This document shows, in pieces, positions 36,897-48,240 of a stretch of 64,000 nucleotides of DNA (the stretch's first letter is position 1; each line of letters begins with the position of its first letter). The DNA comes from Rhyzopertha dominica (lineage: Eukaryota; Arthropoda; Insecta; Coleoptera; Bostrichidae). The stretch spans positions 47,389,325 through 47,453,324 of the forward strand of contig QCXZ01000064.1 of NCBI GenBank assembly GCA_025024175.1, in the 5' to 3' direction. The notes under the pieces were generated by a model. That model searched no databases. It had not been told where the DNA came from and saw only the letters and a list, made by a program, of their open reading frames with translations. The position numbers and the translations under genes are program-made.

Positions 36897-38780
36897 AAAC
36901 AGTCGGTGTTACGGGGGCGCACACCGACTGCCCGAGAAGACAAAGCCCCCAAGATTGTTTCCGTCAACCTGCTACGACACAACAACGTGGATAGCCTCAC
37001 AATGATGACAACCGTGAATGGAAAGAAGACGCAAGTGACCGTGGATACTGGAGCTATGGTTTCCATCATAAAGAAGAACATCGCACCGACAGTGAGACCC
37101 CTGATGGAGAAGGTTCTTCTGCGAACAGTGACAGGTGAAACGTCGCCGGCGATAGGTGAAGCTGAGGTTGAAGTGGAACTAGGGCAGCTTCGTATACGTC
37201 ACAGGGTATTGGTGGCGGACATTGACGACGATTTCATCATGGGGATGGACCTGATAGGGAAGTACGGACTTGCATATGATCCAGAAGAGCGGATTCTGAA
37301 AATCGGAAACGAGAGCTTCGTGCTAGAAACACCTGGAGGCGAAGCAAGGTGCGTGAGGCTATATGCTAGTGAAACCGTCCGAATAAGAGGAAGCAGCGAG
37401 CAGATCATCAACGCTGCGATGGGGAACGATCTTGGGAGCTGCGTTGGATTAGTAGAACCGACTGAAGACTCACACAAACACTTGTTGGTTGCAAGAACGC
37501 TTATCAAGACCTCCAAGACGGTGCCGGTGAGGATTGCAAACATCGCTCCTGTGGGAACGACAATAAGAAAAGGAGATCTTTTGGCAACATGTACTCCCGT
37601 AACGAGGATAAACACCTGTGAGGATATGGAAGACACGCAGAAGACGCCAAGAACGCCGGCACAGCTCAACATCGATTTGAAACATCTTACCAAGGAGGAA
37701 GTACGAAGAGCCCGAGAATTTCTACGATGCTATCAACATGTGTTTGCCGAACCGGACACACCAATGGGGAGAACAGACATCGTCCAGCACAGGATCAATA
37801 CCGGAGATGCTCAACCTATTCGACAGGCACCTAGGAGACTACCGTTGGCAAGACAAGAACAGGTTGAGAAGATGGTGAAAGAAATGACGGAGCAAGGTGT
37901 AATCGAGGAGTCCAACAGTCCATGGTCTTCACCAGTGGTTCTTGTCACCAAGAAGGATGGATCGCTCCGATTCTGTGTTGACTACCGAAAGCTGAATGAC
38001 ATAACGAAGAAGGACAGTTATCCCCTACCCAGAATCGACGACACATTGACCNCTCTTTCCGGATCTACATGGTTTTCAACACTGGATTTGAAAAGTGGAT
38101 ACTGGCAGGTTGGGATCCATCCAGAAGACAAAGAGAAGACTGCTTTCACCACCAGTTGCGGTCTCTACCAGTTCACGGTAATGCCATTTGGCCTCTGCAA
38201 CGCTCCGGCTACATTTGAGAGACTAATGGAATTGGTATTACGTGGACTCACTTGGAAAACCTGCCTGGTCTACCTGGACGACGTTATGGTTATGGGCCGT
38301 GATTTTGAAGAGCATTTAAAGAACCTACAAGAAGTATTCGACCGGTTTAGAGCAGCCAACCTGAAGCTGAACCCGAAAAAGTGTGCACTTTTCCAGAAGA
38401 AAGTGGAATTCCTTGGCCATACGGTTTCTGCGGATGGGATTCAGACCAGTGATGACAAGATCAAGGCAATCCGCGATTGGCCACGTCCTCGGGATAAGCA
38501 TGAAGTGAGGAGTTTTCTGGGAATTTGTACGTATTACAGAAGATTTGTGGAAGGGTTCGCTAAAATCGCGGCACCATTACACCAACTTACGGAACCGAAG
38601 ACGACTTTTGCATGGAGCCACGTTCATGAGGAAGCCTTCAGGAAGTTGAAGTCAGCCTTGTGCAGTAGTCCAATTTTGGCATACCCCGAAGACACGGAAA
38701 GCTTATTCTGGATACAGATGCCAGCAAGGTTGGGATTGGAGCTGTACTATCTCAGGTACAGGACGGCGAAGAAAAAGTAA
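36897..38780 (+). CDS. pol: Gypsy pol: protease and reverse transcriptase
   Basis: The frame follows gag in phase after one TAA. Its first possible non-AUG start is a GTG at 36906, and there is no early ATG, which favours readthrough over a separate start. Numbering from 36906, the aspartic protease active site 'DTGAMVS' is at residues 47-53, with '[13 protein letters not shown]' as its flap partner region. Reverse transcriptase includes '[12 protein letters not shown]', '[11 protein letters not shown]', and the catalytic 'YLDD' at residues 456-459 (38271-38282), followed by the connection region. At about 38703 one base is missing relative to the expected RNase H frame, so the last 26 residues are a shifted tail. 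An N lies at 38052. Confidence 0.92.
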   Translation, partial: KQSVLRGRTPTAREDKAPKIVSVNLLRHNNVDSLTMMTTVNGKKTQVTVDTGAMVSIIKKNIAPTVRPLMEKVLLRTVTGETSPAIGEAEVEVELGQLRIRHRVLVADIDDDFIMGMDLIGKYGLAYDPEERILKIGNESFVLETPGGEARCVRLYASETVRIRGSSEQIINAAMGNDLGSCVGLVEPTEDSHKHLLVARTLIKTSKTVPVRIANIAPVGTTIRKGDLLATCTPVTRINTCEDMEDTQKTPRTPAQLNIDLKHLTKEEVRRAREFLRCYQHVFAEPDTPMGRTDIVQHRINTGDAQPIRQAPRRLPLARQEQVEKMVKEMTEQGVIEESNSPWSSPVVLVTKKDGSLRFCVDYRKLNDITKKDSYPLPRIDDTLTXLSGSTWFSTLDLKSGYWQVGIHPEDKEKTAFTTSCGLYQFTVMPFGLCNAPATFERLMELVLRGLTWKTCLVYLDDVMVMGRDFEEHLKNLQEVFDRFRAANLKLNPKKCALFQKKVEFLGHTVSADGIQTSDDKIKAIRDWPRPRDKHEVRSFLGICTYYRRFVEGFAKIAAPLHQLTEPKTTFAWSHVHEEAFRKLKSALCSSPILAYPEDTESLFWIQMPARLGLELYYLRYRTAKKK

Positions 38781-39277
38781 TAGAGTATTACAGCAAGGTC
38801 CTAACTAAGCCTGAGAGGAACTACTGCGTCACGAGAAAAGAACTTTTGGCTATCGTGAAGTCCGTAGACCACTTCCATAAGTACCTGTACGGACGGGAAT
38901 TCCTCATAAGGACGGACCATGCAGCATTATCCTGGCTACTACGATTGAAGAACCCGGAGGGACAAGTCGCGAGGTGGATGGAGAGACTGCAGCAGTACGA
39001 CTTCAAAATCCAGCATCGTCCAGGCAGGCATCATAACAACGCTGATGCCTTGTCGAGAAGACCGTGTGGAGAATGCAAACACTGCAGGAAGGTGGATGAA
39101 CGAGAAGGCACGGTGGATATAAGAGCAGTCACTATCACACAAAGCGAGGAGTGGACTGCCGAGAAAGTCAGAACGGCTCAGCAGGAAGACAGCGACGTGG
39201 GTCCCCTCCTGAATGGAAAGAAGAAAACAGACAACGACCTGGATGGGAAGAGGTGTCTCCAGAAAGTCCGACCCTAA
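38703..39277 (+). pseudogene. pol: Gypsy pol: RNase H segment, out of frame with upstream pol
   Basis: Just after the break the new frame has the RNase H start 'LDTDAS', then 'YYSKVLTKPERNYCVTRKEL', 'YLYGREFLIRTDHAALSWLL' and 'GRHHNNADALSRR', all signatures of Ty3/Gypsy RNase H. In this family it removes the RNA strand during reverse transcription. At about 39210 another base is missing in a GG run, which shifts the true frame. The ORF then continues in the wrong frame to a stop at 39275-39277. Confidence 0.85.
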
Positions 39278-39765
39278 AAGCGATGTGGGTTCAGTGGGAA
39301 TCCCTGCGAGTAGAAAATGGCCTGTTGAAGAGAGCGTGGGAGAGCGCCGATGGGAGGAATGTTACCATGCAGTTGGTAGTACCCAAGGAGTATGTACCTA
39401 AGGTTTTGGAAGAGGTACATGGAGGATCATCGGGCGCCCACCTGGGAGTGAACAAAACCTTGGGCAAAGTTCGTGAGCGTTTCTACTGGGTACACTGCCG
39501 AGAAGATGTGGAAAAGTGGTGCAGGAAATGCTCAACCTGCGCTGCTACCAAAGGACCGACAACACGCCTGAAGGGAAGGATGAAGCAGTACAATGTTGGA
39601 GCACCATTCGAAAGGATTGCGATTGATGTCGCCGGACCATTTCCTACGACCACCAGTAACAACAAGTACATCCTCGTTGCTATGGGACTACTTCAGCAAN
39701 TGGCCAGAAGCCTATGCTATACCCAACCAGGAGGCTTCAACAGTGGCTCAGGTTCTCGTCGATAA
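39210..39765 (+). pseudogene. pol: Gypsy pol: integrase zinc-binding domain and core start
   Basis: In this frame 'EEVHGGSSGAHLGVNKTL' supplies the two histidines (39418 and 39439) and 'CRKCSTC' the two cysteines of the integrase HHCC zinc-binding domain. 'RIAIDVAGPF' carries the first catalytic aspartate at 39625-39627. At about 39683 one extra G in a GG run shifts the frame, so the rest of this ORF is not protein of the element. Confidence 0.85.
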
Positions 39766-40468
39766 TTTGGTATGCAGATTTGGAGTGCCACTGGAACTGC
39801 ATTCTGACCAAGGAAGAAACTTCGAGTCCAGGGTGTTTCAAGAACTCTGTCACTTGCTGGGTATTACTAAAACCAGAACAACACCGCTTCACCCGCAATC
39901 AGATGGAATGGTCGAGCGATTTAACCGGACAATGGAACAGTTTCTCTCCAAGGTTGTGGAGCGACACCAGACGGACTGGGATAAGCATCTTCCTCTGTTT
40001 TTGATGGCATATAGAGCGGCCATCCACGAGACTACGGGGCAGACACCGGCGAAAGTAGTTCTAGGAAGAGAACTAAGGTTGCCTTGCGATTTGGTGTTTG
40101 GCTCTGCGGGAACATCCAATGAAGAGGGAGCAACTAGTTACGTCGAAAATCTTCGGGAGTCGCTATTGATAACACACCAGCTGGTGAGACAGAGAATGAA
40201 CATTGCGAGCGATCGCATGAAAGCTCGGTACGATGTCAGAGCCAATCCCAGACAGTTCAACGAAGGAGACTTAGTGTGGCTCTACAATCCACAAAGGAAG
40301 AAGGGGCTTTCACCTAAGTTATCGCCATCCTGGGAAGGACCCTACCGTATAGTGAAAAGGATTAACGATGTAGTTTATAGAATCCAGCGCAGCCCAAGAT
40401 CGAAGATGAAGGTGGTACACTTGAATCGTTTAAGTGAGTACCACGGAAATGTTGAGGACTGGAACTGA
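39683..40468 (+). pseudogene. pol: Gypsy pol: integrase core and C-terminal domain
   Basis: The second catalytic aspartate is in 'LHSDQGRNF' (39806-39808) and the glutamate in 'SDGMVERFNRT' (39914-39916). The two are separated by 35 residues, as in the DD35E integrases. The C-terminus has the GPY/F module ('PSWEGPYRIVKRINDVVYRI') without a chromodomain. The frame ends 31 bases before the 3' LTR. It is intact here but joined to upstream pol only across a one-base frameshift. Confidence 0.9.
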
Positions 40469-40484
40469 TCGGGACGATCAGTCT

Positions 40485-40499
40485 TTAAGGAGGGGGTAG
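40485..40499 (+). other. Polypurine tract
   Basis: Aaggagggggtag lies directly before the 3' LTR, the usual site for priming plus-strand DNA. Confidence 0.8.
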
Positions 40500-40937
40500 T
40501 GCAACGGAGAGTCAGTGGTATCACGGCCCGCTCAACGCCTGTGGGCAGGCAACCCGACGTGCTAGAGTGTTCGAGATTAATCGATGCGAAAGGCTCTAGT
40601 AAAGTCTAGGAAGGTTCGAAATCGAGAGCCTTCGCGAATGTGCCAGACACGCCAAGTAAGTGGGGAGTCTGCGGATATATAAGCGGCCAGAGACGGAAGT
40701 GAGGGGGAGTTAGACAGTCTATGAACGAGCGCGAGTTTTGAAAGTGACGGAAAGTGAGATTTAAGTATTGTAAAGTGATATAAGTACAACTGTAGTGTTT
40801 TTAAAAGTAGTGTATAGTTGAGTAAAGTTTGTTAATTGTTAAAGTAATTGTGAATAGTGCTTGTTAGTGTTTTAGAACTGTTAAATAAAGTGTTTTAAAT
40901 CAGAAATCCAGAATTTTCGAACCCGAATTCCGTAACA
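40500..40937 (+). repeat. 3' LTR of the Gypsy element
   Basis: 438 bp, the same length as the 5' LTR and with no difference found when the two were read side by side. Followed by the GTAT duplication at 40938-40941. Confidence 0.95.
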
Positions 40938-40941
40938 GTAT

Positions 40942-41800
40942 TTTAGTTCCCCCTACGGCGCTTGTTACAAACTTACGAGGTATCGTTTAGGTTGACATTC
41001 GTATAACATGCCCTAATCATCTAAGCTTTTGCGCTTTGACTAATTTGACTTGGTTCATTGTAGAGTGCTTGGAGTTCCTAATTTCTCCACTTTTCTCACT
41101 GACCATTTACATTTTTTACACAAGAATCTTCCTCAACACCTTCCTTTCCCAAATTTCAAGCGCTTCTTGGTCAGCTTTCATTAAAGTTTATACTTCACAA
41201 CCATAAATCACGACTGTTCTCTTTACTAACTTGTACAGTTGCAATTTAGCAACCCATTTAGCCCGTATCCACATTTAGATCCTGTTAACATCCTTGCTTC
41301 TAATTTCCTCCCGAACTGATGGTTTTCTCATTATTATTGTACCCAAGAACACAAACCTATCCACTTCTTCAAAGTTGTAAATCATTCCGTCCTCTGCTTT
41401 TAATATAAAGTTGAAATTTGCTTGAATTTCTACCTCACTCTACTTCATATATTTTGTTTCCATTTATAAAGTCCAAGAGCTTATTTTTCTAATCGTTTTA
41501 CTACCTATCACCATATCAACAACGGAAGTCATACACTGATGATTTTTGTTACACAGCTGACCAGATCTGTTTATTTCTGCCCTTCGAATTACAGTTTCCA
41601 GTGCGATGTTTAACAGCACGGTAGAAATTAGGTCTCCTTGTCTTAATCCCAGCTTTACTTGAAAATTTTCTGATTGTTTCCAATTTATCATCATTTGTTT
41701 CATGTTATGTAATTTTTACGAGGTTTATTATTATTTTTACTTCTCCCTAGTCCATCCAGTGCTTTAATTAACTTTTCTCTTTGTACTACAGAGCGAAATT
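40942..41800 (-). pseudogene. RTE-like LINE reverse transcriptase, decayed (right of the Gypsy insertion)
   Basis: On the minus strand 'FQVKLGLRQGDLISTVLLNIALE' (about 41660-41590) is the 'GLRQGDxLSxxLFNxxLE' block of non-LTR reverse transcriptases. 'VDMVIGSKT' follows where 'YADDxxIIGxs' is expected, so the catalytic residues are lost. Broken remains of the downstream 'SWVQ...EARMLTGSKCGYGLNG' and 'GQWEKWRN' blocks follow toward 41000. Stops are frequent. The extreme C-terminus lies beyond the Gypsy element at 35040-35166. Confidence 0.75.
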
Positions 41801-43601
41801 TATTATTATCTATGTATTATTAAATGTCATGTCATATGGCTTTTTGACAAATATGATCCAATTATAATTGAAACTAGTAATGATAAGCGCTAATTACATT
41901 TAAGACACAAAACATTTAAAGGTATAAATGAAATGGATCGGAACACGTATAGGGACTAGAGACAACTGATAAATTTAACTCATCCATAATATGGTGGATT
42001 AAGGAAGCTTACTTAAATAGAAGTTTAAAACAATATACGGATAGGTATATTAAAATTTCTTTATTTTTACTATAATTCCACTATGACATAAAACAGAGTT
42101 TCATGGCCTGGATAAATGAAACATAATAATAATAATAATATGATATTACATTCCATTTTTGTATATCACATATAAAAAGTAGGGTAAACATTTGAACTGA
42201 ATCATTATATTTCCCAAGCCATTGGAAGTGAGCCAAAGTGATACATGCACATTCCTAATATCAGCAAGCCAAATTCTCCAACGTATGGTAAAATAGTTTT
42301 TTTACCCGTGGTATTAAAACTGCTTAGAAAACAAGGAAAATACGAATGCGAGACTTATATAGTAATGATATTATTCCCTTCGGAACAGTCAGGATTTAGA
42401 CTGCATAGGATTGGGGGAAACTGACTACACATTACTACTGCTGGATTATTTGAAGGGCTTCGAGCTACTTAATCGTGAACTATTATCTATTATCAGTTCT
42501 CCCCATATTGATTTCAGTTATATACAGTGCAGCTAATTTCGTATTTTTTTCCGATTTAGAAGATAAAAGGCAGTTGGTAGAAAAAGCTATGACTAGCGTG
42601 CTTTGACACATATTCTTTTGTTATACATCATGTACAGTGTTTACACTCCTAAGCTTTAAGCATGTTGTTTAAACATTGTAACATCAAGATTATGCTGATG
42701 ATACACAATGTTTCTACTCACTTCATTCCTCGAATATAAATATGTCTACTACGTATTAAATAAACACCTATATAAACCAGACATGACAAGTTTGCTGGTG
42801 TTTTCTGTCAACATTATCCATTATTTATTAAGTACTTTTCTTGATTAAGTTAGTGGTCAGCCACTTCCTATAGAATACTTTTAATTTTGGCTTGAGTCAT
42901 GGTAGATTTCGACCATGTGCGTAGCTAGAATTTAATATTAGAGATAGAAATGGAGTTGATAATGTGTCGAGGGCAGAATATGTATGTTGCATTTATCTAT
43001 ATGTATAGTACGAAGTCGCTATGATTAAATAGTGAAAAATAGGGAATGAAGGTATAATTACCGACTTTCTTAATGTTTTAATTAGAAATCTTTCCCCCCT
43101 TTTTTGCACTTTTGCTAGGGTATAATACACTACACTATAATGCGATAAAAGCCGTTAATACGTGATTTAAAAGCAGTGGGCAAGAACAAAAACTGAGATG
43201 GAATTCCATACTTCCGTCAACTGCGATTATACCTTAAGCACAAAATTGCCCCTGGTTCTCCGGTAAAATATTCTAGCGTGTACAATTATAAAGCAAGCAT
43301 TTTGAAAATAAGTGACGTGTTTAAACAGTAAAAATAGAAAATATGATAACTGATAAAAATGACACTATTGAAAGTTAAATCTGCTTACCAATTTTAACTT
43401 TTATCTTATATGCATATAAGTAGGTACCAGCACGGCATATATTCTTATCTATGACCACACTAACTAGGTGTAGAAATAATAAAAAAAAAACAGGTCCAGG
43501 CGTATTAGACTGACAGATTAGCCCGTACCATACAGGAGAAGTGCTAATAAAGATATATCATAATGATCATTCTAGTAATGACGAAAGCACAAAAAGTTTG
43601 T
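41801..43601. other. Non-coding stretch
   Basis: No gene recognised. A short (AAT)n run lies at about 42124-42141. Confidence 0.4.
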
Positions 43602-43964
43602 TTTATATGCAGGCCCGGATCTAGCGGGCGGCAGTTTAGGGGGCGGCAAAACGGACTTCTGAATGTATCATATTTTTTCATTAATTTTTTTATGGCTTAA
43701 ATTATGAAAGTAAAATTAAGGGTTTAAAATTGATATAAATAAGTCATAACAAATAACAAAACAAAATAAGTGTCTCATTCCTGTCACAACTGTCCTCTTC
43801 AGTGTGGACTGTGTTTTATGATTTTACTGTGATTCACATTCGTTAAACGTCGTTTGCTCCGCTTTCTCCACTTTTCTTCGTAACACGGTAAGTTCACTAA
43901 AGACTGTATGACACTATACTAAGTTTAATGCTAGAAGTACAATTTAAATGCTACAGATTTTAGC

Positions 43965-44312
43965 CAGGAGCTGATTGTGTTACAAGGCCTAAGTTCAAAA
44001 TCTTCTGATTTAAAAACAGCCAGTGCTTTCAATATATTGGAAATGATTTAGTTAAATAATTTGGAAGATGCTTTGCCAAATATGAGTATTGCGTTGCGCA
44101 TGTACCGTACATAGGCTACTACTTCTGCAAGTTGCGAGATAAGTTTTACTAAATTAAAACTAATAAATAATTATATGCGTTCTTCCATGTGTCAGGAAAG
44201 ATTGTCTGGACTCGTAATTTTGTCAGTTGAAAACACTTTTGCACAAACAATAAATTTTGAGTCTGTAGTACACATGCTTGCTGAAAGAAAAGCTCGTAAA
44301 GTTAATTTTTAG
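43965..44312 (+). pseudogene. hAT transposase C-terminal (dimerisation) domain
   Basis: The readable sequence includes 'LEDALPNMSIALRMYRT', then 'SFTKLKLINNYMRSSM', 'CQERLSGLVILSVEN' and 'MLAERKARKVNF' before TAG (44310-44312). This is the hAT C-terminal dimerisation domain as seen in the ZMYM1-like transposase lineage ('FPNxxIALRI', 'ERSFSKLKLIK.YLRSTM.QERLSGLALLSIE'). Two stops (near 44048 and 44115) and loss of the catalytic core make it a pseudogene. Element A is inserted about 30 bases after the stop. Confidence 0.8.
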
Positions 44313-44343
44313 TTAGTCATTTCATTTTATTTATGCATTCCAG

Positions 44344-46627
44344 CCCAATAAACACAAGTCCGTTTAAAAAACGTTTTTTAAGTCAATACACGTATTAATA
44401 GAACGCGTGTAACTAATACGTACGATCAACTCTTAGATGTCGCTGATTTTCACGTAAGATTACACGAACAAATACACGTTTATCTTAGTGTTATAATAAC
44501 GTGAGAAATAAGTTGAACAATGTCTAAATTTTTACGTTGTTCTCTACGTTTTATAACGGTATTGATTCAACGTCTATCACACTGATTATTTATAAGTTCT
44601 ATAAACGTATATTTTACATGTTTATTTAACGTATTCTTATTATAATAAGTGGGCGGTAGAAAACACGTGTAAAATACGTTATGGAAGCACCTATTTAAAA
44701 AGCTCATTTTTCTTATTTATATGTTTTATTAAATGAAAAATTATAAGAAAATACATAAAAGTCATAAAAAACTTGAAATAACAACACACTAAAAATTCCT
44801 CTGCTAACTATTTCTTCCGCCCTTAGCTGTCGTGTTGCTGAGTGCTTTAGCCATTCTTTAACCACCCAAGCAATCTGTAGATCGTTACGTTCATTGGCCG
44901 GAAAGTTAAATTTGCTGCTTCTGTAAATATGTACTATTTCAAAATTAGAAAGTTTATTCTAATTTAACTTTATGATTAGTTTAACGTTTATATTATAGAT
45001 TTTATGCCTAATTAATAAATATTGTCGTTGAATTTAATATTCGTGCTAAAGAAAAACAAACTGAATCTAATTTGTGTAACAGATAGGTAGAAGTAAATAC
45101 ATCACTAAATGAACAATTAAGAGTTTATCAGATAACCTTTTATCAAATGATTGCATGTTGTATAGATCTCCTTTTTTGTAAATGGATCCGATGGAGTTTG
45201 AAAATGAAATGGAAATGTAAAAAACGTAAACATAATATTAATTGCTTAGTTGACGTTTTTAACGTTATTTACAAGTCAAAATATAAAGTAGAAGTATTAC
45301 CACTATTTAATTTAGAAACAAAAGTTGTAACAGATACAACATTAAAAATATGCAGGACCCCTTAGCAAGAAATGTTGATTAGATGATAACTAAGCACAGA
45401 TTTAAGTATTTTTGGAATAATTTTATGTATTTTGTTGTTTAATTAAAATGATTCACAAATAATGAAGCTGTGAATAGGAATGTTTTTCGCAAAAGGGTTC
45501 AGCCGATGGGTCTCTGTCTGTCTGTAGTTTGAATTTCGCGCCGGTTCTGACTCAGATTTAAAGAGACGAACGCGTTCAATGTTCAAGGTTATTGGTCGGC
45601 ATTTCCAAACAACAAAATAATTTAATGGAGTATCGCCTCTTGTAGGATCCCTTCCCTTTCGCGTTTAGGGGATTGTTTTGGGAGTAAAGACAAAATTTCG
45701 TTACAATCGGGTGGTATGCGCAGTAATTAATGTTATTTTTTTGTCTAAAACCTAAAGCGACACTGGATTACTTAGAAACAAAATAACTAATCAAAGATAG
45801 ATACTTGTGCTCAAAACACATATTTAACACACAGAACTACTAAAAATGTGTGGGTACTCACCTTACATAAAATAAAAACACAGTATGAAGTACCAATATC
45901 GAGCAGCACGTTTCGACGCTTCTAGTTACGCATTTTGCAGGCAGCTGTTAGTTCTGTAATAAGAATGCGCAGCTGCCAGGCTGCCACCACCACCAACTAT
46001 TGCGCCAATGAAATAATTTCGTACGTGGCAAGTATTGTTCTTCACGTTTAAAAAACGTATATTTCTTTACTCATTTCAGTGCATAAAGAAACGTTGAGTC
46101 ACACATAGACATACAATTTAATAATGAAATAATAAACTACGGTGATAAACGGTCAGTAGATTAATATAAAATTCTCTCTCTTTACTATGTGTATAAATCT
46201 GTAGCAAGTTTATTAGTGTAATGCAAAATTGTCTACATAGTTCACATGTTTAATTTTAATATAGCAATTATAATGACGATAATGCTCTATTAAAACGTGT
46301 AAGCCACGTTTTGCAGATAGTAATTATAAATCCCATATCAACACCTTGTTTAAACGTTGTTTTAAACCAACGAGTTAAAATAATACATTCTTTTCACGTT
46401 TATAGTGGGAATAATAAATACATTTTCTTGTGACGTTAAGATCACGTATATTGAGAGATCATTGTAACCAATCGTCTCACTATACGTATTTTTAACGAAA
46501 CATTGAGACCGTTTTTTTCTTAACCATATAGAAACCGTTTACTGCATAACACATTCTCAACGTACACGGTATTTCAACCAATGACACGTTGAAGTTGCGT
46601 TATTTAAACGTACTTGTGTTTACTGGG
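44344..46627 (+). mobile_element. Element A: unclassified non-coding TIR element, 2284 bp
   Basis: Ends: left cccaataaacacaagtccg, complement of right cccagtaaacacaagtacg, about 16 of 19 matching, then tttaaa. Both subterminal regions are packed with ACGT words: 13 within 44365-44685 and 14 within 46020-46627 by manual count, where about one per 330 bases is expected at this base composition. An inverted copy (B) occurs at 49766-52984. A 72-codon frame at 45147-45365 is not preserved in B. No target duplication could be settled. It holds the intact, unoccupied TTAA (44858-44861) where B has a piggyBac-like insertion. Confidence 0.8.
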
Positions 46628-46855
46628 AGCGCACCTACCACTTACTAGTACTAGTTGTTTTATAAGCATGATAAAAAATCGTTTAATTCATATTTTTCAT
46701 TTCCCTATCATTTTACTCTTAACTTTTTTACATTCAAACCACGTATTTGCACATCTCATTCCGAAATAAAGTTTACACCAGAACAAAAGAGGGTGGCAAC
46801 TTGCATCTTTGCCCCCCCCCGCTATAAAATTTCTGGTTCCGGGCCTGCTTATACG

Positions 46856-48202
46856 TTGGCATAAACTGAAATAGATATGTATGTTTAAAAACTCATTGAT
46901 TATGACCAACTTACATCTCCTCCGGCTACCTCCTTTTTGATGAAAATCGTAAGCAGTAATGAATACTTTTCGGTCATGACAATGTTAACAATATAATTTT
47001 AAACTAATCGTCAAATATTTAACTGTTAGGGCCTTTGAAAAAGTATTTTAATGCATATGTGCGTATCCGCATTGCCTAATTTAGACCTTCAAGTGCTTCA
47101 TATCATGGCTAAGCTAATATTACTCTAATGGCATAGTTTTAATTCAGCTGATAGGTAAGGTACAATCACGTAAACCTATATAGTGATGTTAAAAATACAC
47201 AGGACATAAATGTGACCGATCGTACAACAGGAACAATAAAGTATATCTATGTAATTAGTGCTCATTGGCCGATAAATCCCTGCACATGTATGGCACGCTC
47301 TTACCTGGAATGAAACAATAGAACCATCGACGTACTTCTGCGAACCGATCCCATTATGATAGAGAAGTAATCCGTAATGGTCTGTTATAAGTGTAATATT
47401 ATCAGAACCGGAAATAAGGTGTATTAATTTTGGTAATGCAATGCAACTTGTGCTGTTATTATATATATAGGAGTGATTGCTGCTTTAATTTAAACAGGTT
47501 CTCATCACATTATTCTTTATGAATGTAAGAATTGTCGCACGGATAATCTAAATTATAAGAATAATTAATTGCGAAAAATACTATTTTTAACGCTAGAGTT
47601 TCCACTTTTATCCTTTACGCCGGATATGACTATTGGAATGAAGGTATTTTATTAACCCTTTGTTGTTCAGCAACATTTTAGCAATATAAAAATTAATTGT
47701 TTACACATGCGAGGCCTGTTGACAGTAAATGGGCGTAAATTAGTGTGCGATTGTTGATAAATTGTTACTTCTAGACTACGTTGAAAAAACGGGATCATGC
47801 AGCCTATCGTAAACACGCTTCGGGAATACCTTTCCGCTCCACGCATGCTAAACAGTATCGAGGTAAATAAATATATAATAAAAAATTTGAGGAAGAGGGC
47901 ACAAAGTTGCAGGTCAGTGTATCGTGAGTCTCAAGGCTACATGATACCCAGCGTACCTATATGTGTAGCGTTAAGAAAAAAATCAATAAATTACAGATGT
48001 TTGTAACTGCTTAGAAGAAGTTAAATACAGGCAGAGCAAGTTCCTTCCAAACATACACGTGAAGATGCGCTTAACCTAGAAACATTTGAAGAAGTAGGGG
48101 TTATTTATAATGGTTATGTTGTTCTTCGTCCCAGTTTCAAATTGTATGTAGTATATAGGTTAATATTGGAATGGGGACATTAAAAGACATGCATGTATCT
48201 TT
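46856..48202. other. Non-coding stretch
   Basis: No gene or repeat recognised. Confidence 0.4.
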
Positions 48203-48240
48203 GCCGGCGTTTCGAAGTCGTTTACTTCTTTATCAAGGCT
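48203..48240 (-). ncRNA. Hammerhead-like motif, isolated
   Basis: On the minus strand: ccttgataaa, stem-loop gaagt-aaacg-acttc, then gaaacgccgg. The layout is the same as the motif after the Penelope-like element at 21387, and here the first core box (TTGATAA) is nearer to CUGAnGA. Probably a relic of a Penelope-like terminal repeat; no reverse transcriptase was found beside it. Confidence 0.4.

Larger units (their letters stand above)
35167..40937 (+). mobile_element. Complete Ty3/Gypsy LTR retrotransposon, 5771 bp
   Basis: It has two 438-bp LTRs with no difference by eye, a 4-bp target duplication, a primer-binding site, gag, pol in the order protease, reverse transcriptase, RNase H, integrase, and a polypurine tract. 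This order defines Ty3/Gypsy. There is no room for an env gene between integrase and the 3' LTR, so it is a retrotransposon rather than an errantivirus. Identical LTRs mean recent insertion. Pol nevertheless carries three single-base frameshifts. It is inserted in the C-terminal end of an RTE-like LINE. Confidence 0.95.
43610..46847 (+). mobile_element. hAT element with transposase remnant, hosting element A
   Basis: Ends: left caggcccggatctagcgggcgg, complement of right caggcccggaaccag, then agcgggggg. The flanking octamers tttatatg (43602-43609) and cttatacg (46848-46855) agree at six of eight positions, consistent with an aged 8-bp hAT duplication. Removing the nested 2284-bp element A leaves about 954 bp, so most of the transposase has been deleted. 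Confidence 0.8.

Noticed and set aside
36794..36994. 66-codon frame overlapping the gag-pol junction, as a possible frameshift product
   Set aside because: Gag and pol are in the same frame, so no frameshift is needed, and the frame has no protease sequence.
45147..45365. 72-codon frame in element A as a possible gene
   Set aside because: The matching place in element B is broken by an AT expansion and substitutions.
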